53,432 nt of DNA from Candidatus Halobeggiatoa sp. HSG11 (GTDB taxonomy: Bacteria; Pseudomonadota; Gammaproteobacteria; Beggiatoales; Beggiatoaceae): contig JAUCGL010000013.1 of assembly GCA_030378105.1 (NCBI GenBank), forward strand, positions 1 to 53,432, written 5' to 3'. Made by a program: the position numbers and the translations under genes. Positions 33,205 through 41,298 of this stretch are shown here, piece after piece. The notes below the pieces were generated by a model that was not told the DNA's origin, searched no databases, and worked only from the letters and a program-made list of their open reading frames with translations. The stretch's first letter is position 1. The number at the start of each line of letters is the position of its first letter.

Positions 33205-33691
33205 TGGTTTTAACTGGATGAGTGATAATATAATATAACCAACTGCCAAAGATAACTATCATAGTGATATTTATTAAAACTATCCAAACTTGTTTATGGG
33301 CAAGGTTGAAATATTCTGGCATCCAGTCGCCGATGTAAAATAGGCTTATTAAACGAAATATATTAACGGCTTGGAGAACTAAAATTCCAAGAACAATTCC
33401 CCAGAGTTTTTGTTTCCAACTGCTTTCAAATGCTATAATGGCGGCGAGTAATAACCATGAGGCTGAAAGACCTGAACAGTCGTCAGCTACTTCAAGTGCA
33501 AAGCCATGAGTCCCATGTCGCATAACTCGGTCGATGAGAATCATGTTGTCGTCAAAAAGGTGGATGAAGAAGCCGGATATTTTGGCTAGTAGTAAGCAGA
33601 ATAGGTTGATTGCTGGAAGAAGGCCATCCCATTCAAGGGTGGCAAGGCCGATAAGGGCTAAAATACAAAATATGGTGAGGAATTTGGTCAT
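33191..33691 (-). CDS. xrtH: Exosortase, XrtH type
   Basis: 166 residues, the short exosortase form. Catalytic triad: Cys72 in ADDCSGLSASW, Arg113 in AVNIFRLISL, His132 in LAHKQVW, each at the edge of a membrane helix. Exosortases are membrane transpeptidase-like enzymes that process PEP-CTERM-type tails in bacteria that make exopolysaccharide. The partner membrane protein overlaps its 3' end. Candidate substrates with hydrophobic tails ending RRRRDK are encoded at 37.8-43.8 kb. Confidence 0.88.
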   Translation of the reverse strand: MTKFLTIFCILALIGLATLEWDGLLPAINLFCLLLAKISGFFIHLFDDNMILIDRVMRHGTHGFALEVADDCSGLSASWLLLAAIIAFESSWKQKLWGIVLGILVLQAVNIFRLISLFYIGDWMPEYFNLAHKQVWIVLINITMIVIFGSWLYYIITHPVKTNEAA

Positions 33692-33734
33692 GTTTTTTTT
33701 ACAGGGATTATCTTATTCTTATCAATTTAAACCA

Positions 33735-33793
33735 AAATGAATACCGCAGAGCGGTATGGTATAGACATTCCCAACGAGACGTTGGGAACGAGA
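33735..33793. repeat. CCGCAGAGCGG / TTCCCAACGAGACGTTGGGAA palindromes
   Basis: Two small palindromes in tandem between the phosphodiesterase gene and xrtH. The same pair occurs inverted at about 38936-38995, inside another repeat element. Confidence 0.65.
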
Positions 33794-33799
33794 TAAAAT

Positions 33800-36664
33800 C
33801 TACATTTGCCTACGCAACTTTGGTTCAACTGCCTTAGCCATTGCATTAACATCTAAGTCTTGATCCAGAAATTCTTGAATCTGTTTGGCAATTTTTTGTG
33901 GGTCTTTAATGGCCTGATGGTAATCCACATAATGAGTTTCAATTGTACGTCCTAATACTTGTTTAATCTGCCGAATTTGAGCGGCGAAGCTGGCTTTCAG
34001 TTTATCTGGTGGTAGTTTAGCACCGGGACGGTTCAAATTTTTGAGCATAACCTCTTGAGAAGCTAACACTTCATCTAAATTACGCTGCATAAAAATCACT
34101 TTGAATTTATGGGTGCGAGGTGGAAGAAACGGCAATAGTTGAGCAATTATTTTGACTGCTTTACCATCTGCTTCTGGTAACCAACCTCTATCAGTCTGTA
34201 AATGTTTGGTTTTTTCATACTCATAATAACCTTTTAAATTATTACTATCAGCTTCCCGTTTTCCATCGGTTAAAATTGGAACTCCACCAGCTTCAAGCAT
34301 TTGCATCATCATAGAAGTACCAGAACGAGGCAATCCAGAAACTATAATTATATCACAAGGTTTTTCTGTTGGTTTATCAGATGGTTCTAATTTTACTTTT
34401 TGAACTTCATTTCCACCATTTATTTCTGTTATTTCAATAGCCTTTCTAGCTTTATGCTGTTTGATAATTTTACCAATTTCAGCAATTGCATCGGTATGAA
34501 CTTGAGCTTCTTTGGGTTTATGAAGTTTATGGGCATAGAGTTGTTCTAAACTATGGTGAGCTTTGAGTAAATTAGGATTTTGATAAAGAGCTGTTTGAAA
34601 TGATTCTTCTGCTTTTTGTAATTGTCCTAATTTTTCTTGAATAAGTCCTAAATAGTAATGAGCAATCGGAAAATGAAATTGTAGACCTAAAGCTTTATGA
34701 GCTAAATTAGAAGCCTTGCGATATTTAGTTTGAGCTAATGCAATCCGGGCTAAACCTAAATAAGCATCAGCATTATGAGGGTCATAAGAGATTACCGTTT
34801 TAAAACTAGCTCTGGCCTTAGGCAAGCTGTGCATTTCTAGGTAAACTTGTCCCAATAAGTTATGTAAATTAACCGCTTTGGGATTAATTTTTTCAGCTTT
34901 TTCCAAGGTGGTAAGAGCTTCTTCATATTTGCCTTCATTAAATAGAATATCACCTAACAGATAGTGCATAAAAAACGGGTCGAATTGAGCCTGACTACGC
35001 AAATTAAGATATTGCTGTCTTTCCATTTGGCTCATTAATGGTTCTTTATCTTCTGGTTCAGTTTGGTCTAATTTATCTCGCATCACTGCTTCTTCAACTT
35101 CTTTGAGAGCAGCTTCTTCTATTTTTTCTTTATCCTGTTTACGTTCTTGTAAAACTTTATGAAAGTCTTGTAATTCTATTTTAGCGGCTTGGGATTCTTC
35201 CCGTCGCCGTTTTAACATGGCTTCCACAACTTGGCGTTGGACTTGAGTTTGCCCTAATAGTTGATAACAGTAAGCTAGGCGTATTCCAAATCTATGTTCC
35301 ATCGGCCATTCTTGCCATAGTTTTTCAAATATACCAACTGCATTGCCAACTTGCCCACAGTCTAAATAGGCTTGACCCAAATTGTAATCCAATTCCCGTT
35401 GAGTTTCGCTAACAGCTTTGCTTTGGTCACTATCTGGTTTATCAATATAACCAAGTGCAACTAATTGTTCTATGGCTTCTTGGGATTCATTGTCAGATAA
35501 AGCTTTCTCCGGTGCATGTTGGCCAGCATCGCCTTCAACTTCATCCCAAGATGGTATGCTGGTTATTTCTGGTGGTTCTTTATAAATGTCAAGCAGGACA
35601 TCGCCGTCCATATCTTCGCCGATTGGTAAGCCAAATAGACTGAGAATAGTTGGGGTGACATCAAGTAGTCTAGTGCCGTGAATAAGGTGGTCTTGTTTGA
35701 TACCGGGGCCGGTAGCGAGAAAAATACCATGATCACGGTGTTCGGCGGCTGGACCAGCCGGTTCTTTAGGAATGGCTTTTGGGCGTAAATGGTCCGGATG
35801 AAAGCCATGATCGGAAACAATAATCACAACGGTTTCTCGCAAATCAACCAAATTCAGCAAGTTTTGCAGCATAATATCGTGGTAAATATAACCCATTGTT
35901 ACGACATTGTTATATAATTCAAAGTCTTTTTCTGGAATCCAGTCTTGCCGAGGTGGATGGTATTTCATAAAACCATGCGAAAAATGGTCGATGGCATCAA
36001 AGTAAACCGCCATGAAGTCCCAAGGTTCATTTTGAATAAGATGGGTAGCGGTGGCTTGAATGGTGCTGGCTTCGGATAGGACTCTGGCAACTCCAATAGG
36101 CCGTTTATCTTTTTCAAGGTCAATATCAAGGAGTAAAGGGATAAATGGTTCAAGGACATCAGCGACTAGTTCTTGGGGGTAGACTCGCAAGTCCATTAAA
36201 GCATCATTAAGTCGGGCTGGGTGGATTGTTTCTGGGAGTAATGGCCAAATTTGGTCTGGTTGGCGTGGTGAATGGTGAAATTGATTGGAGACCATCACGC
36301 CGTTAATTGGTTCGGCTGGATGAGATGGCCACCAACCGATAACGTTACTTTTATAGCCTTTTTGGTTGAGAATATTCCAGATTGCTTTGGTTTTACGGGA
36401 TAAGTTGGTTATTGGGCGAATGGTTTTTTTGTCAGGGGTTGGTTCGCTGAAACCGTAGATTCCATGATTGAAGCAGTGTTTGCCAGTGGCGATGCTGGTC
36501 CAGAGCATGGGGGATAATATGGGATGTAAGGTCATCATTTCGGACATGGTTCCATGTTCGACAAGGGTTTTCATGCCGGGCATTTTGCCTTGTTCCATCA
36601 AAGGGTGAATGACTTTCCAGTCTGCGGCATCCCAGCCGATAAGTAATACTTTTTTATGTTGCAT
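33800..36664 (-). CDS. Type I phosphodiesterase - TPR - sulfotransferase fusion
   Basis: 954 residues. Domain 1 (about 1-370) is an alkaline-phosphatase-superfamily phosphodiesterase: Asp12 in GWDAADW, nucleophile Thr56 in LWTSIATGKH, FDAIDHFSHG and SDHGFHPDHL supply metal ligands. A central part (about 430-750) has TPR repeats (NPKAVNLHNLLGQVYLEM, DPHNADAYLGLARIALAQ, NPNLLKAHHSLEQLYAH) with a charged coiled segment. Domain 3 (from about 776) is a sulfotransferase with the PAPS loop SGLPRSGTSMMMQML. No signal peptide, so cytosolic. It precedes xrtH by 108 bp on the same strand. Its 5' end is duplicated at 37655 and 42902. Confidence 0.88.
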   Translation of the reverse strand: MQHKKVLLIGWDAADWKVIHPLMEQGKMPGMKTLVEHGTMSEMMTLHPILSPMLWTSIATGKHCFNHGIYGFSEPTPDKKTIRPITNLSRKTKAIWNILNQKGYKSNVIGWWPSHPAEPINGVMVSNQFHHSPRQPDQIWPLLPETIHPARLNDALMDLRVYPQELVADVLEPFIPLLLDIDLEKDKRPIGVARVLSEASTIQATATHLIQNEPWDFMAVYFDAIDHFSHGFMKYHPPRQDWIPEKDFELYNNVVTMGYIYHDIMLQNLLNLVDLRETVVIIVSDHGFHPDHLRPKAIPKEPAGPAAEHRDHGIFLATGPGIKQDHLIHGTRLLDVTPTILSLFGLPIGEDMDGDVLLDIYKEPPEITSIPSWDEVEGDAGQHAPEKALSDNESQEAIEQLVALGYIDKPDSDQSKAVSETQRELDYNLGQAYLDCGQVGNAVGIFEKLWQEWPMEHRFGIRLAYCYQLLGQTQVQRQVVEAMLKRRREESQAAKIELQDFHKVLQERKQDKEKIEEAALKEVEEAVMRDKLDQTEPEDKEPLMSQMERQQYLNLRSQAQFDPFFMHYLLGDILFNEGKYEEALTTLEKAEKINPKAVNLHNLLGQVYLEMHSLPKARASFKTVISYDPHNADAYLGLARIALAQTKYRKASNLAHKALGLQFHFPIAHYYLGLIQEKLGQLQKAEESFQTALYQNPNLLKAHHSLEQLYAHKLHKPKEAQVHTDAIAEIGKIIKQHKARKAIEITEINGGNEVQKVKLEPSDKPTEKPCDIIIVSGLPRSGTSMMMQMLEAGGVPILTDGKREADSNNLKGYYEYEKTKHLQTDRGWLPEADGKAVKIIAQLLPFLPPRTHKFKVIFMQRNLDEVLASQEVMLKNLNRPGAKLPPDKLKASFAAQIRQIKQVLGRTIETHYVDYHQAIKDPQKIAKQIQEFLDQDLDVNAMAKAVEPKLRRQM

Positions 36665-36724
36665 ATTTTATAAGGAGATTTATTATATGTTGTAGATATG
36701 ATTGATAACGATAAAATTTACCGA

Positions 36725-37006
36725 CTATATATTTTTAAATAATTGATTATGTGTACCTATTCTACTGAAATAGACGATATCATCTTCATTTAAAGAATAA
36801 ATCACTAACAGATTACTACCCAAATGAAATTCTCGGAAATCCTTATACTCACCTAATAATGAATGATCATTAGCTTCAAATGGTAAAGGTTCATCATTCA
36901 TTAGGCAATGAGAATATTTTATAAATTTAGTAAAATGTTTGTCACTTAAGCTAACTTTCTTCCAATCTTTCAGGAAAGATTTGTGTCGGTATAAAACTCT
37001 ACTCAT
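36725..37006 (-). CDS. YafQ/RelE-family mRNA-interferase toxin
   Basis: 93 residues. Typical ends are LYRHKSFLKDWKK at the start, then LLGEYKDFREFHLGSNLLVIY and FSRIGTHNQLF at the end, matching the YafQ pattern with its C-terminal catalytic His/Phe. It cleaves ribosome-bound mRNA in the family. The gene overlaps the 3' end of its antitoxin by 4 bp. Both look intact. Confidence 0.85.
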   Translation of the reverse strand: MSRVLYRHKSFLKDWKKVSLSDKHFTKFIKYSHCLMNDEPLPFEANDHSLLGEYKDFREFHLGSNLLVIYSLNEDDIVYFSRIGTHNQLFKNI

Positions 37007-37260
37007 GGAAGTTTTAAATCTTCAAGTGACAAGGGTTCTACGTTCTTACCCTGCCTAACGTCATCTAGCACTTTACGAGTTGATTTATTAGGTATTTTAA
37101 CTTCAAAAGGTAAACCTTGATTTAATTTAACTTGATATAAAAATAAGTTAAATGCTTCACTCATTGTTAAACCAAGCTGTTTAAAAACTTTCTTGGCTTC
37201 TTCTTTTGTTTCTTCATCTAACTTGACACTGGTTGTTTTTTTAACAGTTATTGTAGTCAT
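37003..37260 (-). CDS. DinJ/RelB-family antitoxin
   Basis: 85 residues. Ribbon-helix-helix start TTSVKLDEETKEEAKKVF and MSEAFNLFLYQV, then a toxin-binding tail with LPFEVKIPN, as in DinJ. It should repress its own promoter and neutralise the YafQ-like toxin. Stop and next start overlap (ATGA). Confidence 0.86.
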   Translation of the reverse strand: MTTITVKKTTSVKLDEETKEEAKKVFKQLGLTMSEAFNLFLYQVKLNQGLPFEVKIPNKSTRKVLDDVRQGKNVEPLSLEDLKLP

Positions 37261-37349
37261 TTTTTATCCTTTAATGATAAACTATCGTAGTATATAGTAT
37301 AGCATCCCAGATAAAATAATATCTCCCTCGGTGGTACTTTTTTTCAATT

Positions 37350-37602
37350 ATACTTCACACGCTCATAACTTGAATTCTTTTTGATTCTTTAAAATATTGA
37401 AAATACAAATTAATAGTCTTTTCTTTTACAATACTTCGGACAGTTTTTATAACATATTGTTATTATGTAATTATTTATTTCAAAGGAAAATAACAAAACA
37501 TTTAAATTTCAATAAGTTATAATTTTAACTAAGCTCTGTTTTCAAAAACTGTCCGAACTATTGCTTTTAATAATGTTTCAAGTTGTAGACGTGTTTAAGT
37601 AT
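37350..37602. repeat. MITE-like element, family 1, copy interrupted by a family 2 element
   Basis: Terminal repeats ATACTTCACACGCTCATAAC on the left and its imperfect complement on the right. Removing the 134-bp insert at 37430-37563 leaves about 119 bp, close to the 111-bp family 1 copy at 39861-39971, of which it is an inverted relative with the same interior. Confidence 0.75.
37430..37563. repeat. MITE-like element, family 2, nested in family 1
   Basis: 134 bp bounded by CAATACTTCGGACAGTTTTT and the complement of CAATAGTTCGGACAGTTTTT. CTTTTA on each side looks like a target duplication. Same length as 10217-10350. Confidence 0.75.
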
Positions 37603-37654
37603 ATCAACGCACTTCCTTGGTGCAAGTGAAAGGGAGGCTCAGCGGATAACATTG

Positions 37655-37732
37655 GCCTTGTTCCATCAATGGATGAATAACTTTCCAATCTGCGGCATCC
37701 CAGCCGATAAGTAATACTTTTTTATGTTGCAT
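37655..37732 (-). pseudogene. 5' fragment of the phosphodiesterase gene, copy 1
   Basis: The reverse strand from 37732 starts [19 protein letters not shown] and continues to about residue 26 of the protein at 33800-36664, then matches nothing. It lies directly downstream of the first tail-bearing paralog, followed toward it by a GGAGT...ACTCC hairpin. Confidence 0.75.
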
Positions 37733-37752
37733 ATGGTAGGGGGTGTTAGTTG

Positions 37753-37800
37753 AAGGAGTCCAAGATTTATCTTGTTATCAAATTAAAATTTGAACTCCTG
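37753..37800 (-). terminator. Imperfect hairpin downstream of tail-bearing paralog 1
   Basis: AAGGAGTCCAAGATTTATC pairs imperfectly with AAATTTGAACTCCT. Almost the same 48 bp occurs downstream of paralog 5 (43061-43110). It lacks a clear T run, so terminator function is uncertain. Confidence 0.45.
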
Positions 37801-37828
37801 ATGGTCAGGTAATAGTTAGGAGAGATAT

Positions 37829-38540
37829 TTACTTTTCAGCTTTATCATTTTCAGTCAAAAATTTGTCCCGTCTTCTTCGGAATGCTGCCAAACCAATCGC
37901 TCCAAGTCCTAATAAGTTTAACATGGTTAATTCGGCTGGGAGGTCGGCGGATACTGCTCCTGTATCCCCAACCCTGATGGCCGCACCGGAGTCGTCATAA
38001 GCCCATTTCGTAATATTGAGTTCCAAACCAGGATTCGTATGATTCCAATTTGCTTTCGCCCACCCATATTTAGTTCCTCCGTCACTCCCAGTGAATCTGA
38101 ATCCAAAGTATCCAGTCGACCCCGGCTCAAATTGCCGGTTAGGGTTACTACTTGACTCGAAGAACCGGCAATTATTCCAGCTCCCCGCCCCAGGGGTGGC
38201 CTGTACCACATCCCCGGCATTAAGACGAATCATAGCATAGTAGTTAGTCCCGATCGCTTCCCCGTTATTATTGCAAATCCATACGTCATCTTCGGAGTTA
38301 GTAGCAACGTCATAGAGTCCCATGTTCAAACCGTTCCCTAGCCCATCAACATCAAATAGGGAGTCAGCAAAGGTAACATTGAGTCCTGCCGTAAATATTT
38401 GCCCCCCCCCCGTTATAAATTATGGTCGCAAACGCCCCCGAAGCACTTAGTGTTAGACCAAGTCCAATCCCGCAGTGGTAAATTCCGGTCATAGGGCTGC
38501 GGGCATTACGACTAGTTGATTCAAGTTGTTGAAATTTCAT
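37829..38540 (-). CDS. Exosortase-tail protein 1, frameshifted at a run of ten G
   Basis: Start ATG at 38540 with GAGGAA upstream. The N-terminus (MKFQQLESTSRNARSP, then a hydrophobic export segment GLGLTLSASGAFA) reads IIYNGGG and then stops. The run of ten G at 38402-38411 (minus strand) is one base too long: with nine G the frame continues QIFTAGLNVTFADSLFDVDG into the 166-residue C-terminal part. That part has KYGWAKANWNH, WAYDDSGAAIRVGDTGAV and the tail LPAELTMLNLLGLGA ending RRRRDKFLTENDKAEK. The repaired protein is about 236 residues. It could be a phase-variable gene or a base-call error. Confidence 0.75.
38402..38411 (-). repeat. Run of ten G inside a coding region
   Basis: On the minus strand AAC is followed by ten G and then CAAATATTT. 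Nine or twelve G would keep the gene in frame; ten does not. Confidence 0.85.
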
Positions 38541-38566
38541 GAGTAATTCCTCGTTAGTATTCTTAA

Positions 38567-38770
38567 CAAAAAGATGCACAATTACCCCACCAGAGCCATC
38601 GCCAGAGATATAACCCAAATCAGTATTGATTCTGCTCATAAAGCCGGTGTTATTAAACTATCTCAATCGTGACAGCTTGGTATCAGATAGTGACACACCG
38701 ATGGGGCAGTGCGTATTATAAATAATTTGGTATCTGCATACCGATTGCATATGATATTTTTCCGTATATT
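38567..38770 (-). promoter_or_regulatory. Conserved leader L1 upstream of tail protein 1
   Basis: Contains CCACCAGAGCCATCG, GATATAACCCAAATCAGTAT, TATCTCAATCGTGACAG, GACACACCGATGGGG and GGTATCTGCATACC in this order on the plus strand, shared with L2-L5. Its -10 region is weaker than in the other copies. Confidence 0.65.
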
Positions 38771-38800
38771 TCAAAAACTATTAAGCTGTTTCAGCCGGGT

Positions 38801-39135
38801 AGGGTCGGTGAAGCAGTGCGTTAGCGACCATTTTCAAATTAATTGCAAATATCGGAAGGTCGGTTTCACTGCCTAACACCGCATAGGCATCAACTTAAGG
38901 AAATAATAAAATATTTTCAATGAGTTACAATTTTTATCTCGTTCCCAACGTCTCGTTGGGAATGCCTACCATACCGCTCTGCGGTATTCATTTGGATTTA
39001 AATCGTGGCAGAGCCACTTAAATTAGGTATCAAGGTAGAACCTTGATACCAGAAAAAATGATAACTTATTGAAAATAAATATTATTCCTTAAGTTGATGC
39101 CTATGCGGTTTCACTGCCTAACACCGACCCTACCA
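38801..39135. repeat. Palindromic repeat split by a second inverted-repeat element with 21-bp direct repeats
   Basis: The outer palindrome runs from GGTAGGGTCGGTGAAGCAG to ACCGACCCTACC. Inside, an element at 38879-39108 (ends CCGCATAGGCATCAACTTAA and complement, about 45 bp long) is flanked by a 21-bp direct repeat starting CGGTTTCACTGCC (38861-38881 and 39106-39126). Its interior holds the TTCCCAACG/CCGCTCTGCGG palindromes. Confidence 0.7.
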
Positions 39136-39192
39136 ATCTACCGGTTCACATGAGACATATTATACAATATTTAACGAATTCAGCAAAAATTA

Positions 39193-39846
39193 TTAAGCTG
39201 TTTCAGTTTCAGCCAAAAGTTTATCCCGTCTTCTTCGGAAAGCTGCTAATCCAACTGCTCCGAGTCCTAAGAGATTTAACATGGTTAATTCGGCTGGGAG
39301 GTCGGCGGATACTGCTCCTGTATCCCCAACCCTGATGGCAGCACCTGAATCATCGTAGGCCCATTTTTTAATATTAATTGTTGCTGTCCCACCTGATTCC
39401 GTTACTTTAATTGCCGCCCACCCATATCTAATCCCCCCACCCAAGCCCATGAACCTGAATCCTAAGTATTTAGTTGTATTGTAGAAATTCCCTACATTTG
39501 TTTTCGCGGCAGTGGCCAACTTTAGTCTATGTGTAAACGTAAACCCGGCCGCAGTCGTCCCAACAAGGTCTCCAATTCCTAGCGGTGTGGCTTTCCCCAC
39601 CTTGCCCCCCGTCCCGACAGCAGAATTAGTCCCTTTATTAGACCCACGCACATTCGAAGAGTAGAACCCAAATAGAAAAAGATAATTACTAGTGCCATTC
39701 CCATAGATATTAAGCCCGGTCCTGCCAGTACTCTTATCGACGGTTAAAGTAATGTTTCCGGCTTGGAATATAACAGCTCCATAAGACGCAGTTGGTACCA
39801 CCAGCCCACAGGTTAGAAAAGGGTAGGTAATGAAGTTTTTATTCAT
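39193..39846 (-). CDS. Exosortase-tail protein 2
   Basis: 217 residues. Signal peptide (about 1-22), body with beta-strand pattern (GAVIFQAGNITLTVDKST; KYLGFRFMGLGG then IRYGWAAIKV; INIKKWAYDDSGAAIRVGD), then tail LPAELTMLNLLGLGAVG and RRRRDKLLAETETA. The YGW...WAYD...G...I..GD pattern recurs in paralogs 1 and 5 and in many PEP-CTERM-type surface proteins. Its conserved leader (L2) lies further upstream than in the others because a family 1 MITE is inserted at 39861-39971. Confidence 0.8.
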   Translation of the reverse strand: MNKNFITYPFLTCGLVVPTASYGAVIFQAGNITLTVDKSTGRTGLNIYGNGTSNYLFLFGFYSSNVRGSNKGTNSAVGTGGKVGKATPLGIGDLVGTTAAGFTFTHRLKLATAAKTNVGNFYNTTKYLGFRFMGLGGGIRYGWAAIKVTESGGTATINIKKWAYDDSGAAIRVGDTGAVSADLPAELTMLNLLGLGAVGLAAFRRRRDKLLAETETA

Positions 39847-39860
39847 ATCTGTTGCTCGTT

Positions 39861-39971
39861 GTTATACTTCACACGTCTATAACTTGAACATTTTATAAAG
39901 AAAAGTTGAATTCTTTATATTTTCAATCTTTTAAAGAATCAAAAAAAGTTCAAGTTGTGAGCGTGTGAAGT
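39861..39971. repeat. MITE-like element, family 1, uninterrupted copy
   Basis: 111 bp from ATACTTCACACG to CGTGTGAAGTAT; 26-bp terminal inverted repeats with about four mismatches. It lies 15 bp before the start of tail protein 2, between the gene and its leader. Confidence 0.78.
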
Positions 39972-40007
39972 ATATTAGGGTTAAGAAGTAGTCTATAAAA
40001 TTACATC

Positions 40008-40298
40008 CCATCAGAGCCATCGCCCAAGATATGACCCAAATCAATATTGATTCTTACTCATAAAACAGGTGTTAAGTACTGAAGCATAAGTTTTTAAAAA
40101 ATAATTAATTAAAAATCAAATAGTTATTTTGTTAATATATACGATAATTTGTGCTTATGTACTTATAATATTATCTCAACATGACAGTGTGGGATTAGAT
40201 GGCGACAGACCGATGGGCTAGTGTGTGTTTAAAAATAGAGTTTGATCTGCATACCGTTCACATGAAGCATATTATACAACCTTTTAGGAAAAATGCAA
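40008..40298 (-). promoter_or_regulatory. Conserved leader L2 and promoter of tail protein 2
   Basis: On the minus strand TTGCAT (40298-40293), 16 bp, TATAAT (40276-40271), followed by the leader blocks shared with the other copies. About 90 bp of extra AT-rich sequence splits the leader near 40075-40165. Confidence 0.6.
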
Positions 40299-40301
40299 AA
40301 A

Positions 40302-41069
40302 TTATTGAGTTGTTTCAGTTTCAGTCAAAAATTTGTCCCGTCTCCTTCGGAAAGCAGCTAAACCGATAGCTCCAAGTCCTAAGAGATTTAACATTGATAA
40401 TTCGGCTGGGAGGTCGGCGGCTGTGGGTGGATTTGGTGGATTTGGAGGAGTTGGACACCCAGTCCTATCACATCCCACACCTATTGGATCACCGGACCTG
40501 TCAAGAGCCATTTTCGACACCCTAATCTCTAAATTACCCCCAACTATAGTTACGTTTAATTGCATCCATCCATACATAGGTGTGTTGTTGCCAGTATTTT
40601 TTATTTTGAACCCTGCGTAACGGGTGGTATTAGCGAAAGAACCTCCAAGATTTTGGAAAATGCTGCTGGAGTAATCCCAGGTCACAAAGGAGAGATTCGT
40701 ATTTCCCCACGGCTGCCCAGCGGAAACGAGGTCCCCTGCCCCAAGAGGCGTAATCTTCCCCCCTCCCCCGACGAATCCATACGCGGCACTAGGCCCCATA
40801 ATGTACGGTACGAGAACACCATTGGTTGCATTCATCTGCACGAGACGCGTAGTTACCGTTTGGATCATTGCACTACCCTGGGCACCAATCACGGAAACAC
40901 TAAAAGTTTGCGCACCTGCAGTATCAATATCAGCCGTAGCAGCTATCCCATAACAAGGATAGGCTGCAGCGATAACCAAAGCAACGGGATGTATGTTTTG
41001 TTCGATGGCGGTAAATTTCCGATTTACCAAAAATTTCTCACTATTTTTTTGCTTATGTTCATGATTCAT
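40302..41069 (-). CDS. Exosortase-tail protein 3
   Basis: 255 residues from ATG at 41069 (an in-frame TTG at 41087 is the alternative). A long polar N-terminus (about 30 residues) precedes the hydrophobic export segment VALVIAAAYPCYGIAA. The body has KITPLGAGDLVSAGQ, RYAGFKIKNTG, MYGWMQLNVTIVGGNLEIRV and SGDPIGVG, then a Pro/Asn hinge (CPTPPNPPNPPTAA) and the tail LPAELSMLNLLGLGA...RRRRDKFLTETETTQ. The Pro hinge is shared only with paralog 4. Confidence 0.8.
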   Translation of the reverse strand: MNHEHKQKNSEKFLVNRKFTAIEQNIHPVALVIAAAYPCYGIAATADIDTAGAQTFSVSVIGAQGSAMIQTVTTRLVQMNATNGVLVPYIMGPSAAYGFVGGGGKITPLGAGDLVSAGQPWGNTNLSFVTWDYSSSIFQNLGGSFANTTRYAGFKIKNTGNNTPMYGWMQLNVTIVGGNLEIRVSKMALDRSGDPIGVGCDRTGCPTPPNPPNPPTAADLPAELSMLNLLGLGAIGLAAFRRRRDKFLTETETTQ

Positions 41070-41097
41070 ACTCTTTCTATCCCTCAAATGTTATATA

Positions 41098-41167
41098 TAA
41101 CCCACCAGAGCCATCGAACGAGATATAACCCAAATCAGTATTGATTCTTGCTCATAAAGCGGTGTTA
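41098..41167 (-). promoter_or_regulatory. Truncated conserved leader L3
   Basis: Matches the gene-proximal 70 bp of L4 nearly exactly (CCACCAGAGCCATCGAACGA...AAAGCGGTGTTATT), then is cut off by the palindromic repeat starting at 41168. The shared promoter block is missing, so paralog 3 may be poorly transcribed or depend on read-through. Confidence 0.65.
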
Positions 41168-41288
41168 TTTCTCTCGTTCCCTCGCACCAGCGTGGGAATG
41201 CAGTTAGGACGCACCAGCGTCTTTTGTCATAAATAGCGACGCTAGTGCGTCGAGAATGGGTTACCACGCCAGTGCGTGGGAACCAGAA
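41168..41288. repeat. CGTTCCCTCGCACCAGCGTGGGAA palindromic repeat, copy 1
   Basis: About 120 bp with internal inverted repeats (GGACGCACCAGCGTC / GACGCTAGTGCGTC). It is identical, as far as I can read, to 42772-42892. (The 24-base name above is three pieces: CGTTCCC, TCGCACCAGC, GTGGGAA.). Confidence 0.78.
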
Positions 41289-41298
41289 AAGAGGATAT

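Noticed and set aside
38540-38639. Leader frame MSRINTDLGYISGDGSGG as a dockerin- or EF-hand-like peptide
   Set aside because: The other leader copies carry a one-base difference that puts a stop in this frame, so it is not conserved as protein.
40333-41144. Long plus-strand frames opposite tail protein 3
   Set aside because: They are antisense to a gene with clear paralogs and have no recognisable domains.
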